The position numbers and the translations under genes are program-made. A stretch of DNA of 64,000 bases from Leptospira kemamanensis (GTDB lineage Bacteria; Spirochaetota; Leptospiria; Leptospirales; Leptospiraceae), in assembly GCF_004769665.1 (NCBI RefSeq), contig NZ_RQGG01000013.1, positions 316,674 through 380,673 on the forward strand, given 5' to 3'. Of this stretch, positions 1 through 9,600 are shown piece after piece; within the stretch, counting starts at the first letter, position 1, and every line of letters starts with the position of its first letter. The notes below the pieces were generated by a model. The model ran no database searches. It saw nothing but the letters and a program-made list of their open reading frames with translations, and was not told where the DNA came from.

Positions 1-442
1 TTGTCAATTTTTTACAAAGGAAATAACAATTTTGGCCTTCGGGGTAATTTGGGATTTTGCCTACTTCTTCATAACCAAGTTTGGTATAAAACTTGGGAGC
101 TTGGAATCCAAACGAATACCCAAACACAAGAGTGGCTCCCAATCGAATTGCCTCTTCTTCAATCTCTTGTAAGAGTTTGGTTCCAAGGTCCTTTCCACGT
201 TTCTCTTCGGCTACCCAAAGCAGTTGGAGATTGAGTCCTTTAAAAAACAAATAACATAGGGAGGCTGCAATGAGAGTCTCTCCTTCTTTCACTAATAGGG
301 CAAAAAATTCTTTTGATTCGAGATTTGGATCGCCTAACTTGGAGACACTATAGTCATGTAATCTCTGCCAAAGGTCTTCCTGGAGGGATTCAGAAGGATT
401 GGAAATCCTTTCGATTTTGTATTCAAACTTACTCGTTTCCAA
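1..442 (-). CDS. GNAT family N-acetyltransferase (3' end outside the window)
   Basis: Reading the minus strand from about 442 down to base 1 gives one open frame with no stop, so the carboxyl end lies beyond the left edge. The visible part ends in a typical GNAT acetyl-CoA-binding and C-terminal pattern: an RGKDLGTKLL-type pyrophosphate loop (the R/Q-x-x-G-x-G/A motif), then a helix, a GATLVFGYS strand and FYTKLGYEEVG, the usual 'aFYeklGF' signature. The family transfers acetyl from acetyl-CoA to an amine; the substrate cannot be told. The start is uncertain. I favour TTG at 442 because GGAGAAGG lies about 11 bases upstream and no in-frame ATG exists between this point and the upstream stop. 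It lies 38 bases downstream of fliN on the same strand and could be co-transcribed. Confidence 0.75.
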   Translation of the reverse strand, partial: METSKFEYKIERISNPSESLQEDLWQRLHDYSVSKLGDPNLESKEFFALLVKEGETLIAASLCYLFFKGLNLQLLWVAEEKRGKDLGTKLLQEIEEEAIRLGATLVFGYSFGFQAPKFYTKLGYEEVGKIPNYPEGQNCYFLCKKLT

Positions 443-480
443 ACGTGATCCATCCTTCTCCGTTTCAAATGAAATCCACG

Positions 481-999
481 TTATAAAAAGGCTGGCCCAC
501 CCAAACGTTCCATTGGATCCACAATTTGTGTGATTTGAACACCGTAATAATCATCGAGAACGATGAGTTTTCCACGTCCCACAAGTTTGCCATTCGCTAA
601 AATATCGAGTTCTTCCCCGATATTTTTATCGAGTTCCACCACAGTTCCTTCCGTGAGTTGTAATACATCTTTGATGAACATGGTGGTTCTACCGAGCTCA
701 ATGGTCAGTTGTAAGGTAACGTCGAGGAGTAAGTTGAGATTTGCTGTATTATTTCCAGAACTGGACTGGGTTTTTGCCTGTCCACGGGAAGGAGCAGGAG
801 TGGCACTAGGACCTAGAGCTGCGGCAATATCGGCAAAAGAAGGACCATTATCATCCCCGCCACCACCTCCGACTAGAGCATCGAGGTCATCAAGACCGCC
901 ACCACCTCCGCCAGAACCACCACCCGCAGGAGTGCTTCCGCCGCTAAAACCACCGAGTAGCGCGTCTATATCTTCTTGTGATAGTGAACCTTCACCCAT
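481..999 (-). CDS. fliN: Flagellar motor switch protein FliN
   Basis: 172 residues from an ATG at 999 (start MGEGSLSQEDID), preceded by AGAGG. The C-terminal 80 residues form a SpoA/FliN domain: a helical lead with LLLDVTLQLTIELGRT, then the conserved run TEGTVVELDK, GEELDILANGKLVGRGKLIVLDDYYGVQIT and a terminal PMERL. FliN sits at the bottom of the cytoplasmic C-ring, where it helps bind CheY-P and export-apparatus components. The first 90 residues are unusual: a short acidic FliN-type N-terminal helix (QEDIDALLGG) and then long glycine-rich and Ala/Pro/Ser-rich stretches, probably a flexible linker. An in-frame extension back to 1065 is possible but lacks support. It is divergent from the AAA ATPase gene. 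No other C-ring gene is adjacent; fliG is about 52 kb away in this window. Confidence 0.9.
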   Translation of the reverse strand: MGEGSLSQEDIDALLGGFSGGSTPAGGGSGGGGGGLDDLDALVGGGGGDDNGPSFADIAAALGPSATPAPSRGQAKTQSSSGNNTANLNLLLDVTLQLTIELGRTTMFIKDVLQLTEGTVVELDKNIGEELDILANGKLVGRGKLIVLDDYYGVQITQIVDPMERLGGPAFL

Positions 1000-1085
1000 A
1001 ATCCTACAACCTCTACAATGTATTCGTCGGAGGAAATCAAAATCCTTCCTTGAAAAAAAAGACAATCTTCCCTATTTTGTTCTTT

Positions 1086-2336
1086 ATGTCCAATTCTCCT
1101 TCCCAACTGGATTTTTTTAAGGCGAAAGAACTCTTTGCCATTGAACTCAAACAGGCAAATTACCAATTTGTGCAAGAGAAAGAGGAAACCATCTTCCGAT
1201 TTCGCCAAAATGCAGTGGGAAAAGAAAAAATCCTGGATTGCCTTGGCATCGTCCGTAATTATATTGAAAATTTTCGAATTTATAATTTTGAAGAAGGTTA
1301 TCTCAGCTTACAATCTTTAGGTGAAAATCTATTTGAACCTCAAAAGAATTTGTCTTCTAGGTTTCGAATTCGATTTTCCTTTAAATCAGATCTCAAAGTG
1401 GAATGTTCCAAACTCGGTGATTTTTCCACAAAGGAAGTGCAAACCACCCTCCATCTCTTCCAGTTTCTAACTTTAGATGGTGGAACGACCAAGGACCCAC
1501 GATCCATTTTGGAACCCCTCGGTGTGGAAGTGTATGATCCCATCCTCGAAAAGGCAAAGGGAAACGAACTGAGTTTTGATTCGGTTTTTGGGTATGACTC
1601 GGTAAAAGAACAAATCCTGGAAAGTTTGGTCTTCCCTCTGCGTCGACCCGAACCATTTTTAGAAATCACAAAACTCACGAGACAAAAACCAACGGGCAAT
1701 CTTCCGCGCGCCGTTCTCTTTGAAGGAGAACCAGGAGTCGGAAAAACAAGTATGGCGAAAATTGTTTCCCATTTATGTGGAGTTCCGATGGTCTATGTTC
1801 CCATTGAATCCATCTTAAGTAAGTATTACGGGGAATCGTCTCAAAACTTGGCCATGGTCTTTGATGCAGCGGCCCTCTTTCCCAAATGTATGTTGTTTTT
1901 AGATGAAATCGATTCTCTAGCCACCTCCCGTGAAGACGGCCTATTTGAAGCGACGAGAAACCTTCTCAGTGTGTTATTGCGCAAACTAGATGGATTTGCA
2001 GAAAAAACGGGAACCATTACCATTGGTGCCACAAACCGCAAAAACGATTTAGATTCGGCGCTCCTCTCTCGATTTGACCGTAAAATTCTGTTTCCCTTGC
2101 CCAATCGGGACGAAAGGGCAAAAATTCTGGAAGGATATGCCAAACAACTCACCCAAAACGAGAGAGAAACCCTTGCTGACCTACTTTCTCATGCCTCAGG
2201 GCGTAATTTAAAGGACTATTGTGACTATGTAGAACGACGGTGGATCACAAAAAACTGGTCCCAATTGGAGACTTTGACGGCACCCCCAATCCAATTTTAT
2301 TTGGATTCCTTTCCAGATTTTGGATGGAAACACTAA
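1086..2336 (+). CDS. AAA family ATPase
   Basis: 416 residues if translation starts at ATG 1086; a TTG at 1050 would add 12 residues, and neither start has a well-placed ribosome binding site. Residues ~1-170 match nothing I recognise. The C-terminal half is a classic AAA module: Walker A GEPGVGKT near residue 214, Walker B LFLDEIDS near 272, and a second region of homology with sensor-1 Asn and arginine fingers (GATNRKNDLDSALLSRFDR). The protein has no HExxH, so it is not an FtsH protease, and no transmembrane segment. These ATPases remodel or unfold proteins; the client here is unknown. It lies between fliN (divergent) and the FcpB-like gene (same strand, 122 bases downstream), so a flagellar role is possible but only inferred from position. 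Confidence 0.8.
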   Translation: MSNSPSQLDFFKAKELFAIELKQANYQFVQEKEETIFRFRQNAVGKEKILDCLGIVRNYIENFRIYNFEEGYLSLQSLGENLFEPQKNLSSRFRIRFSFKSDLKVECSKLGDFSTKEVQTTLHLFQFLTLDGGTTKDPRSILEPLGVEVYDPILEKAKGNELSFDSVFGYDSVKEQILESLVFPLRRPEPFLEITKLTRQKPTGNLPRAVLFEGEPGVGKTSMAKIVSHLCGVPMVYVPIESILSKYYGESSQNLAMVFDAAALFPKCMLFLDEIDSLATSREDGLFEATRNLLSVLLRKLDGFAEKTGTITIGATNRKNDLDSALLSRFDRKILFPLPNRDERAKILEGYAKQLTQNERETLADLLSHASGRNLKDYCDYVERRWITKNWSQLETLTAPPIQFYLDSFPDFGWKH

Positions 2337-2354
2337 AAAGAGAGCGATTCGGCT

Positions 2355-2382
2355 TCAATCTTCTTAAGGATTTTACCGATAC
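2355..2382 (+). promoter_or_regulatory. Possible sigma-28 (FliA) type promoter upstream of the FcpB-like gene
   Basis: TCAATCTT, 12 bases, then ACCGATAC. This resembles the flagellar sigma-28 consensus (TAAA...GCCGATAA), with the CCGATA core at 2376-2381 intact and a weaker -35. It would start transcription about 70 bases before the ATG at 2459. Found by eye; six-base matches are common by chance. Confidence 0.3.
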
Positions 2383-2446
2383 TGAAAACAGGATATTTGT
2401 TTACGCCCATGGGACGTTCCTTGGTATCCTCAAATTAACCTTTTAG

Positions 2447-3292
<846 letters not shown>

Positions 3293-3310
3293 GAACATAC
3301 AGGTTCTTAA

Positions 3311-3814
3311 TTGAATCGCGTAAAACAATGTCCGAATTGTTCCACAATGTTGAGGTTCCCTGTCACCCAGGGAACCATTTTGGTTCAATGTCCAGTTTGC
3401 TCTCACCGTTTTACTTTTGATCCTGAAATTGAATTAGAAAATAATTTCAGTGCAAGTGAAGTAGAGATCCCCTCCTTTCAATTCAAACCTTCCATTCAAA
3501 ATTATAAAGATCTTTTCCTGGATCTGCTTTATGCACCAATTGATTATTTAAAATCCAAACAAGGGAATCGCAAAAAAGAAATCCCTTGGATCCCAATTCT
3601 TTTGTTTTCGATTTTGATGCTCTATGTATGGAAATGGTCGAGTGTCAAGGAAACTACTTTAATTCCTTCGTACCAAATTCCTTCACAGGAAGAAGAACCT
3701 AACCAAGAAGGAACTCCTTTTGAATTCACAAATCCTGAAGATGGCTCTCCTTACGAAAACCCAGAAGAAAACACGACTCCCAATCCACCGAAATCACCAG
3801 GTTTCGAGATTTAA
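3311..3814 (+). CDS. Zinc-ribbon (MJ0042-type) membrane protein of unknown role
   Basis: 167 residues from a TTG at 3311, 18 bases after the FcpB-like stop. The N-terminus is a zinc ribbon with CxxC pairs at Cys7/Cys10 and Cys27/Cys30, in the spacing and context of MJ0042-family zinc fingers (CPNC...VQCPVCSHRF). One transmembrane helix follows at about residues 92-110 (IPILLFSILMLYVWKW). The remaining ~55 residues are Pro/Glu/Asn-rich, probably disordered. If the ribbon is cytoplasmic, the tail lies in the periplasm. The gene ends 3 bases before rsmE, so the two are probably translated from one message. Function unknown. Confidence 0.75.
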   Translation: MNRVKQCPNCSTMLRFPVTQGTILVQCPVCSHRFTFDPEIELENNFSASEVEIPSFQFKPSIQNYKDLFLDLLYAPIDYLKSKQGNRKKEIPWIPILLFSILMLYVWKWSSVKETTLIPSYQIPSQEEEPNQEGTPFEFTNPEDGSPYENPEENTTPNPPKSPGFEI

Positions 3815-3817
3815 GTT

Positions 3818-4534
3818 TTGAATTGGATTGTCATTGAAACTTCGGAAATCAATTCCGAAACATCGGTGTTAGTTACCGGCCCTCGCCATGAACATATCAA
3901 AAATATCTTGAAAAAAAAGGAAGGTGACCTCGTCCAAGTGGTCATTCCGAATGTCGGGAATTTTCGTTTCCAAGTGATTCGTTTAGCTGAAAACGAAACT
4001 GTCTTAAAAGAAGTAGAGGTTCTTCCTCGAGAACTCAGTCCCCTTTCGATTGAATGTTTTTTTTCCTTACCTAGGCCACAAACGACAAAGAAGATTCTTC
4101 ACCTAGCAGGCGCATATGGAATTGAATCAGTATTCTTTTTTGCTACCGAAACAAAAAACAAAGAGTATTGGACCTCACCTGTGTATACCAAAGAAGGGAG
4201 CGATTTGCTTTTTACCGGTATGAGCCAAACAGGAAATTGCCAAATGCCAAAAGTGCATATGGGTAAGAATGAGAACTGGAAAACGTTTTTAGAGTCTTAC
4301 ACAGGTACTGTGCAAATACTAGACCGTGTGGGAACAAATGAGATTGAGATACTCCGAGAACAAGGTAATGCGACAAACCAACAACTTTTTGTTTTTGGTC
4401 CCGAATCGGGATGGAAAGAATCAGACTGGGAGTTTTTTGAACGATTGTCCCTAAATACAGTGAGTTTAGGAAATATCAATCTTCGAACGGAATTTGCTTT
4501 CTCTTCTCTTCTTTATTTCTTGTTTAAAAACTAA
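3818..4534 (+). CDS. rsmE: 16S rRNA (uracil-1498-N3)-methyltransferase RsmE
   Basis: 238 residues from TTG 3818. The N-terminal part has the PUA-like pattern (HIKNILKKKEGDLVQVV). The C-terminal SPOUT/trefoil-knot methyltransferase domain shows GPESGWKESDWEFFE followed by LGNINLRTEFA, corresponding to the family's GPEGG...E and LG-x-x-ILR-x-ETA S-adenosylmethionine-binding loops. The third-position change to Asn (INLRTEFA) is slightly divergent but the knot is otherwise intact. RsmE methylates U1498 of 16S rRNA in the assembled small subunit. The last 11 bases overlap the 3' end of the convergent outer-membrane protein gene. Confidence 0.88.
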   Translation: MNWIVIETSEINSETSVLVTGPRHEHIKNILKKKEGDLVQVVIPNVGNFRFQVIRLAENETVLKEVEVLPRELSPLSIECFFSLPRPQTTKKILHLAGAYGIESVFFFATETKNKEYWTSPVYTKEGSDLLFTGMSQTGNCQMPKVHMGKNENWKTFLESYTGTVQILDRVGTNEIEILREQGNATNQQLFVFGPESGWKESDWEFFERLSLNTVSLGNINLRTEFAFSSLLYFLFKN

Positions 4535-6122
4535 TACCACCGGAAACAAGGAAACGAACTTCATCTATGCTTAAGAAAGTTTTTTCACTCGAATCCAAAT
4601 AATATTTTCTATAGTTTTGAAGCCTGAGAACAATGGGACCAAATGCCTTCGAGATTTCGGCAGCAGCTTGGGTGTTGTTATCTAACTCAAATGCTTTGCC
4701 TTGGGAATCAAAACCTTTTTTGGTGTAATAAAAAGACATGAGAAAGGAAGAGCCTAAAGGAATATAAGCGGCAGCAAACACACGTTTGTTTCCCTTAATC
4801 CCATAATCTTCTACAGCAAACTCAAAACCCAAATGATAAAAATTCACATAAATCGTATGATAATATCCCGTGACTTTGGCATTGGATTGGTTATCCAAAT
4901 ACTCATACTTAGGTCGAATCGGTGCAGAAACAGGAAATTTCTGAAACCGTTCTACTTCGTAAAAACTATCAAAGTACATAGGAGCATAATTGGCTGTCAT
5001 TTGGCGAAATTCAGGTTTCAGGATGATATTTAGGTCTTTTGTTCCTAAACGAAAAATACTTCCATAGTGAGCACCTTGTGCGCCGTCCAGTCCTTTGATT
5101 TTATTAAAATCCACATAAGGAGTGAATTCAACAAAAGGAAGGTTTAACAATCGGTATTCGATATCCATCCCTTCAATGGATGCTCGAGTCACTTCAGTGG
5201 TTTTCGGATTGTCTAATTTTTTTTCAGTAACAGGAGAACCATTGGTATTATACGACATTTGTACGGGAGCTTGTCTGTCCCAAGCTTGTGTATACCCAAT
5301 CGTCAAACGATTGTACCATGGATCATTGTCGACCAACTCCATCCGAGAATCTTTGCTGATTGGACGGATTTCTTTTTTTCGAAGTTCTTCTGCTTTTTTC
5401 TTTTGGATTTCCTCGGAACCAGCTTCTTCTTCTACGCTGAGTCTCCCCGATTCATCTAAAACATTTCCACGCAGATTCATCAAATAAACTAAATCCGCGG
5501 ATTTATCAAATAAAGAATATAAAGACCTGCCAATCGCCAGTGGTTTGATATAAACCCTCGCCGCATTCACCTCGAAGTTGACGACGGAATTGGAAAAGTA
5601 TTGAACACCACCGTAATCCGTATTTAAATCTGCCATAACCCCTGGGTTATAGGCATCAAAGCGCGAGGAACTCTGGTATTTGTTTACGATTGTTCCGTGA
5701 CCAATATAACCATCTACCATCTTACCTGTGTAAGCAGAATAGGTTACCTTTCCCGGAACTTGTTGGTTGTAAGTTCCATAAGAGATATAATTTAATACAC
5801 GAGCATAATCATTGCGGCTATTATAATCCATCTCACGGATTTTACCCGCCTTACTTTCTAATTGAATGGGTTCTTTGTCTACGGCGAGTACATTGATAGG
5901 AAGGGAAAAAGAATACCCAAATTGGCTCCCATGGTTGTAGGTGAAATTTGGGGAAATGTATCCATAATAGTCCTTTTGGAAACTCGAACCACCCGCATCA
6001 AACTGCAATGCCGAGGAACGTCTCGATTCTGTGCCAGTGGGAACCCAAACTTGTGCTTGGATACCTGTCACGAGGCTCAAAAAAACAAAAACAAGGCAGA
6101 TTGCATTACGAGATAGAACCAC
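4524..6122 (-). CDS. Predicted outer-membrane beta-barrel protein
   Basis: 532 residues if started at GTG 6122, which gives a clean signal peptide (VLSRNAICLVFVFLSLVTGIQA-QVW). A TTG at 6188 would add 22 charged residues ahead of it and is less likely. The mature chain is rich in Tyr, Asn and alternating polar/aromatic residues. It ends in a C-terminal strand finishing in Phe (FLVSGGISF), the usual outer-membrane barrel signature. A charged segment near residues ~240-265 (EEEAGSEEIQKKKAEELRKKE) may be a periplasmic or surface loop. No known porin family is recognisable. It is convergent with rsmE with an 11-base overlap and divergent from metY. Export and barrel fold are inferred. Confidence 0.7.
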   Translation of the reverse strand: MVLSRNAICLVFVFLSLVTGIQAQVWVPTGTESRRSSALQFDAGGSSFQKDYYGYISPNFTYNHGSQFGYSFSLPINVLAVDKEPIQLESKAGKIREMDYNSRNDYARVLNYISYGTYNQQVPGKVTYSAYTGKMVDGYIGHGTIVNKYQSSSRFDAYNPGVMADLNTDYGGVQYFSNSVVNFEVNAARVYIKPLAIGRSLYSLFDKSADLVYLMNLRGNVLDESGRLSVEEEAGSEEIQKKKAEELRKKEIRPISKDSRMELVDNDPWYNRLTIGYTQAWDRQAPVQMSYNTNGSPVTEKKLDNPKTTEVTRASIEGMDIEYRLLNLPFVEFTPYVDFNKIKGLDGAQGAHYGSIFRLGTKDLNIILKPEFRQMTANYAPMYFDSFYEVERFQKFPVSAPIRPKYEYLDNQSNAKVTGYYHTIYVNFYHLGFEFAVEDYGIKGNKRVFAAAYIPLGSSFLMSFYYTKKGFDSQGKAFELDNNTQAAAEISKAFGPIVLRLQNYRKYYLDSSEKTFLSIDEVRFLVSGGISF

Positions 6123-6276
6123 GATACGTTCATTATCGTATGCTTTTCCCTTGAAAATAAGAAATAATCTTGCATCCAGATTGTTCAATAAAACAGAATT
6201 TATTTCTATTTTATTGGATATTTTCTTGACAATTAAGAAAGCATGCGAAAACTAGGCGATACCATCGGGGGAATCT

Positions 6277-7581
6277 ATGCCACGTCAATACAAACCAGAA
6301 ACCATCGCACTTCACGGAGGCCAAGAGCCAGATCCAACTACCACATCACGTGCAGTACCACTTTACCAAACCACTTCCTATGTTTTTAAAGACACTGACC
6401 ATGCAGCAAGGTTATTTGGACTCCAAGAGTTTGGAAATATTTACACAAGACTCATGAATCCTACTACTGACGTTTTGGAAAAACGTGTGGCGGCCCTGGA
6501 AGGTGGAGTCGCAGCTCTTGCTACAGCGTCTGGTCAAAGTGCTGAAATGTTAGCCCTTCTCAATATTGTAGAAGCAGGACAAGAAATCGTCGCTTCTTCT
6601 TCGTTATACGGTGGAACTTACAACTTACTCCATTACACATTCCCAAAATTAGGAATTAAAGTTCATTTTGTTGATTCTTCTAATCCTGAAAACTTCAGAA
6701 AAGCATCTAACGATAAAACTCGTGCTTTTTACGCAGAAACTTTAGGAAATCCAAAACTGGATACTCTTGATATCGCAACAGTCAGTAAGGTAGCAAAAGA
6801 AGTGGGTGTTCCACTCGTCATTGATAACACAATGCCTTCTCCTTACTTAGTAAATCCATTGAAACATGGTGCTGATATTGTTGTTCATTCCTTAACTAAA
6901 TTTTTAGGAGGCCATGGAACTTCGATTGGTGGTATCATCATTGATGGAGGAAGTTTCAATTGGGGGAATGGAAAATTCAAAAATTTTACGGAACCAGATC
7001 CTTCTTACCATGGTTTAAAATTCTGGGATGTCTTTGGAAAATTTGAACCATTTGGTGGTGTGAACATTGCGTTTATCTTAAAGGCACGAGTGCAAGGTTT
7101 ACGGGATTTAGGTCCTGCTATTTCTCCTTTCAATGCTTGGCAAATTTTACAAGGAGTGGAAACTCTCCCTCTTCGTATGGAACGCCATTCTCACAATGCG
7201 CTGAAAGTTGCTGAATTTTTACAAAAACACCCAAAAGTAGAATGGGTAAATTACCCAGGCCTATCTTCTGATAAAAATTATGCGACAGCGAAAAAATACC
7301 ACGAACGTGGACTATTTGGTGCGATTGTAGGTTTTGAGATCAAAGGTGGGGTGGAAAAAGCTAAAAAATTCATCGATGGACTCGAACTCTTTAGTTTACT
7401 CGCTAACATCGGTGATGCGAAATCTTTAGCGATTCATCCAGCGTCAACGACTCACCAACAATTAACGAGTGAGGAACAAATCTCTGCTGGTGTAACTCCT
7501 GGATTTGTCCGTTTGAGTGTAGGACTCGAAAACCTAGACGACATTCTTGTAGACTTAGAAGAGGCTTTAAAAAATATCTGA
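6277..7581 (+). CDS. metY: O-acetylhomoserine sulfhydrylase (aminocarboxypropyltransferase) MetY
   Basis: 434 residues, the usual length for the MetY branch of the Cys/Met-metabolism PLP enzymes. Starts at ATG 6277 behind a GGGGGAA ribosome site and begins with the family's [15 protein letters not shown]. The PLP lysine is Lys208 in the [10 protein letters not shown] motif; the substrate-binding segments [17 protein letters not shown] and [12 protein letters not shown] match MetY. It converts O-acetylhomoserine and sulfide to homocysteine in the cytoplasm. It heads a metY-metX-metW operon (8 bases, then a 4-base overlap), so product and substrate enzymes are made together. I see no SAM riboswitch in the short leader. 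Confidence 0.95.
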   Translation: MPRQYKPETIALHGGQEPDPTTTSRAVPLYQTTSYVFKDTDHAARLFGLQEFGNIYTRLMNPTTDVLEKRVAALEGGVAALATASGQSAEMLALLNIVEAGQEIVASSSLYGGTYNLLHYTFPKLGIKVHFVDSSNPENFRKASNDKTRAFYAETLGNPKLDTLDIATVSKVAKEVGVPLVIDNTMPSPYLVNPLKHGADIVVHSLTKFLGGHGTSIGGIIIDGGSFNWGNGKFKNFTEPDPSYHGLKFWDVFGKFEPFGGVNIAFILKARVQGLRDLGPAISPFNAWQILQGVETLPLRMERHSHNALKVAEFLQKHPKVEWVNYPGLSSDKNYATAKKYHERGLFGAIVGFEIKGGVEKAKKFIDGLELFSLLANIGDAKSLAIHPASTTHQQLTSEEQISAGVTPGFVRLSVGLENLDDILVDLEEALKNI

Positions 7582-7589
7582 TTAAGACT

Positions 7590-8726
7590 ATGCCTACCTC
7601 CGAAACAAATGAATTTTTTCACGGATCCGTAGGTGTCGTACAAACAAATCTGTTAACGTTTGACTCGTTAACCCTTGAGGGGGGTGAAACCATCACTCCT
7701 CTCGAGATTGCTTATGAAACATACGGCACTCTCAATGAAAAAAAAGACAATGCAATCTTAGTTTGCCATGCTTTATCAGGGGATGCACATGCCGCAGGTT
7801 TCCATGATGGCGACAAACGACCTGGTTGGTGGGACTATTACATTGGACCTGGCAAGGCCTTTGATACCAACAGGTATTTTATCATCTCATCAAATGTGAT
7901 TGGGGGTTGCAAAGGATCTAGTGGTCCATTAAGCCTCAATGGAAAAACGGGGAAACCGTTTCAATCCACATTTCCTTTTGTGTCCATTGGCGATATGGTC
8001 AATGCACAAGAAAAATTAGTTCGTCATTTTGGGATTCATAAATTATTTGCAGTTGCTGGCGGTTCCATGGGTGGAATGCAAGCCTTACAGTGGTCAGTTG
8101 CTTATCCTGATCGATTGAAAAACTGTATCGTCATGGCATCTTCCTCCGAACACTCTGCCCAACAAATTGCCTTCAATGAAGTGGGAAGACAAGCGATCCT
8201 TTCCGATCCCAATTGGAACCAAGGTTTGTATACACAAGACAAACGTCCTTCCAAAGGTTTGGCACTTGCTCGTATGATGGGTCACATCACCTATCTCAGT
8301 GATGAGATGATGCGAGAAAAATTTGGTCGTAAACCTCCCAAAGGAAATATCCAATCCACTGACTTTGCAGTAGGAAGTTATTTAATTTACCAAGGTGAAT
8401 CTTTTGTAGATCGATTTGATGCTAATTCCTATATTTATGTTACAAAAGCCCTAGATCATTTCAGTTTAGGTACGGGAAAAGAACTGACGAAAGTTCTATC
8501 CAAAGTTAGGTGCCGTTTTCTTGTCATTGCCTATACTTCGGACTGGTTGTATCCTCCTTATCAATCAGAAGAAATTGTAAAATCTTTGGAAGTCAATGCA
8601 GTTCCAGTGAGTTTCATTGAACTCAATAATCCTGCGGGGCATGATAGTTTTTTGTTACCGAGTGAAGAACAAGACTCGATCTTACGTGATTTTTTAAGTG
8701 CCACGGATGAAGGAGGTTTCTTTTGA
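7590..8726 (+). CDS. metX: Homoserine O-acetyltransferase MetX
   Basis: 378 residues, an alpha/beta hydrolase-fold acyltransferase. The nucleophile elbow [10 protein letters not shown] places the catalytic Ser at residue 159. The acid lies in YTSDWLYPP, and the His is residue 351 in GHDSFLL. The N-terminal [25 protein letters not shown] and [12 protein letters not shown] motifs are those of MetX. It acetylates homoserine from acetyl-CoA, supplying metY. The family includes succinyl-transferring members that sequence alone does not always separate; pairing with MetY supports acetyl. Overlaps metW by 4 bases. Confidence 0.94.
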   Translation: MPTSETNEFFHGSVGVVQTNLLTFDSLTLEGGETITPLEIAYETYGTLNEKKDNAILVCHALSGDAHAAGFHDGDKRPGWWDYYIGPGKAFDTNRYFIISSNVIGGCKGSSGPLSLNGKTGKPFQSTFPFVSIGDMVNAQEKLVRHFGIHKLFAVAGGSMGGMQALQWSVAYPDRLKNCIVMASSSEHSAQQIAFNEVGRQAILSDPNWNQGLYTQDKRPSKGLALARMMGHITYLSDEMMREKFGRKPPKGNIQSTDFAVGSYLIYQGESFVDRFDANSYIYVTKALDHFSLGTGKELTKVLSKVRCRFLVIAYTSDWLYPPYQSEEIVKSLEVNAVPVSFIELNNPAGHDSFLLPSEEQDSILRDFLSATDEGGFF

Positions 8727-9340
8727 ACATTCATACCAATGAAGCACTTGGTTTGGACTTAAAAAATAGACCAGACATATCATACATTGCCAATCTGATC
8801 AAACCAGGGGAACGGGTTTTAGATTTAGGTTGTGGTTACGGCGAACTCATGTTAATTTTAAAAAACAAAGGAGTTCGAGTCCAAGGAATTGAGAAGGATG
8901 ATAAATGTATCATTCAATGTGTCAAAAAAAGTTTATATGTCCACCATGGAGATATAGACGATGGTTTAAAACACCACTTAGATCATAGTTTTGATTTTGT
9001 AATCTTAAACCAAACCATCCAACAGACCTTAAACCCAGGGGAAATCATTAAAGAATGTTTACGAATTGGAAAACAAGTCATCATCGTGTTTCCCAATTTT
9101 TCCCATTGGCAAATCAGAACTTCTATTTTACTCAGTGGAAAAACTCCAGTGACTGATCTTATGCCATTCCATTGGTATGATACACCAAACTTACATTACC
9201 TATCTGGAAAAGATTTTGAGGATTTCTGTGAGTTTGAACGAATTAAAATCCTCCATAGAGCATTTTTCAATCGCACTAGACAAATCAAATTATTCCCCAA
9301 TTTATTTGCCACACTCGCCTTGTTTGTCATTCGAGCATAA
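8723..9340 (+). CDS. metW: Methionine biosynthesis protein MetW
   Basis: 205 residues, starting at TTG 8723 inside the metX stop (TTGA overlap) with AGGAGG at 8711-8716. It has a SAM-methyltransferase-like fold: [15 protein letters not shown] (motif I), [10 protein letters not shown], then [19 protein letters not shown] and [10 protein letters not shown], all typical of MetW. MetW is thought to stimulate or partner MetX in proteobacteria and spirochaetes that use the metX-metW pair. The last gene of the operon, followed by a hairpin at 9439-9462. Confidence 0.92.
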   Translation: MNIHTNEALGLDLKNRPDISYIANLIKPGERVLDLGCGYGELMLILKNKGVRVQGIEKDDKCIIQCVKKSLYVHHGDIDDGLKHHLDHSFDFVILNQTIQQTLNPGEIIKECLRIGKQVIIVFPNFSHWQIRTSILLSGKTPVTDLMPFHWYDTPNLHYLSGKDFEDFCEFERIKILHRAFFNRTRQIKLFPNLFATLALFVIRA

Positions 9341-9434
9341 ATTTTTAGTTTCACGTTTCGAATCACATAACACCGATTTTATCTACTTCATCTTGCATTG
9401 ATGAAAATTTTTTTTTCAAAAAGTTCATGGTAAT

Positions 9435-9465
9435 GAAAAAACCCGGCAATCACTCCGGGTTTCTT
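9435..9465. terminator. Bidirectional intrinsic terminator between metW and ilvA
   Basis: AAACCCGG (9439-9446) and CCGGGTTT (9455-9462) form a perfect 8-base-pair stem with an 8-base loop. An A-run precedes it on the plus strand, so a minus-strand transcript ends in a T-run after the stem; the plus strand has a shorter TTTCTT tail. It suits both metW and the convergent ilvA transcript. The remaining ~230 bases here hold no convincing gene. Confidence 0.7.
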
Positions 9466-9600
9466 AGCTGTACGGCGATCATTAGGATCATTTAGAGTAT
9501 CGTTCTGTTTCCAAAATCCTTTAGGAGAATCCATAAATTTCAGAATAGAATTTATAAAAAATGAATCTCGATTCAAAATGGGAAAAAAAGAAATTTTGGA

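Noticed and set aside
6189..6276. Possible SAM riboswitch or other methionine control element before metY, including TTGACA at 6226-6231.
   Set aside because: Only 88 bases are available, no riboswitch core is seen, and no acceptable -10 lies at the right distance from the TTGACA.
9388..9576. A 62-codon minus-strand frame between ilvA and metW.
   Set aside because: It starts at TTG without a ribosome site, and part of it is the terminator stem at 9439-9462, so the coding sense is probably accidental. A shorter ATG version from 9534 has the same problem.
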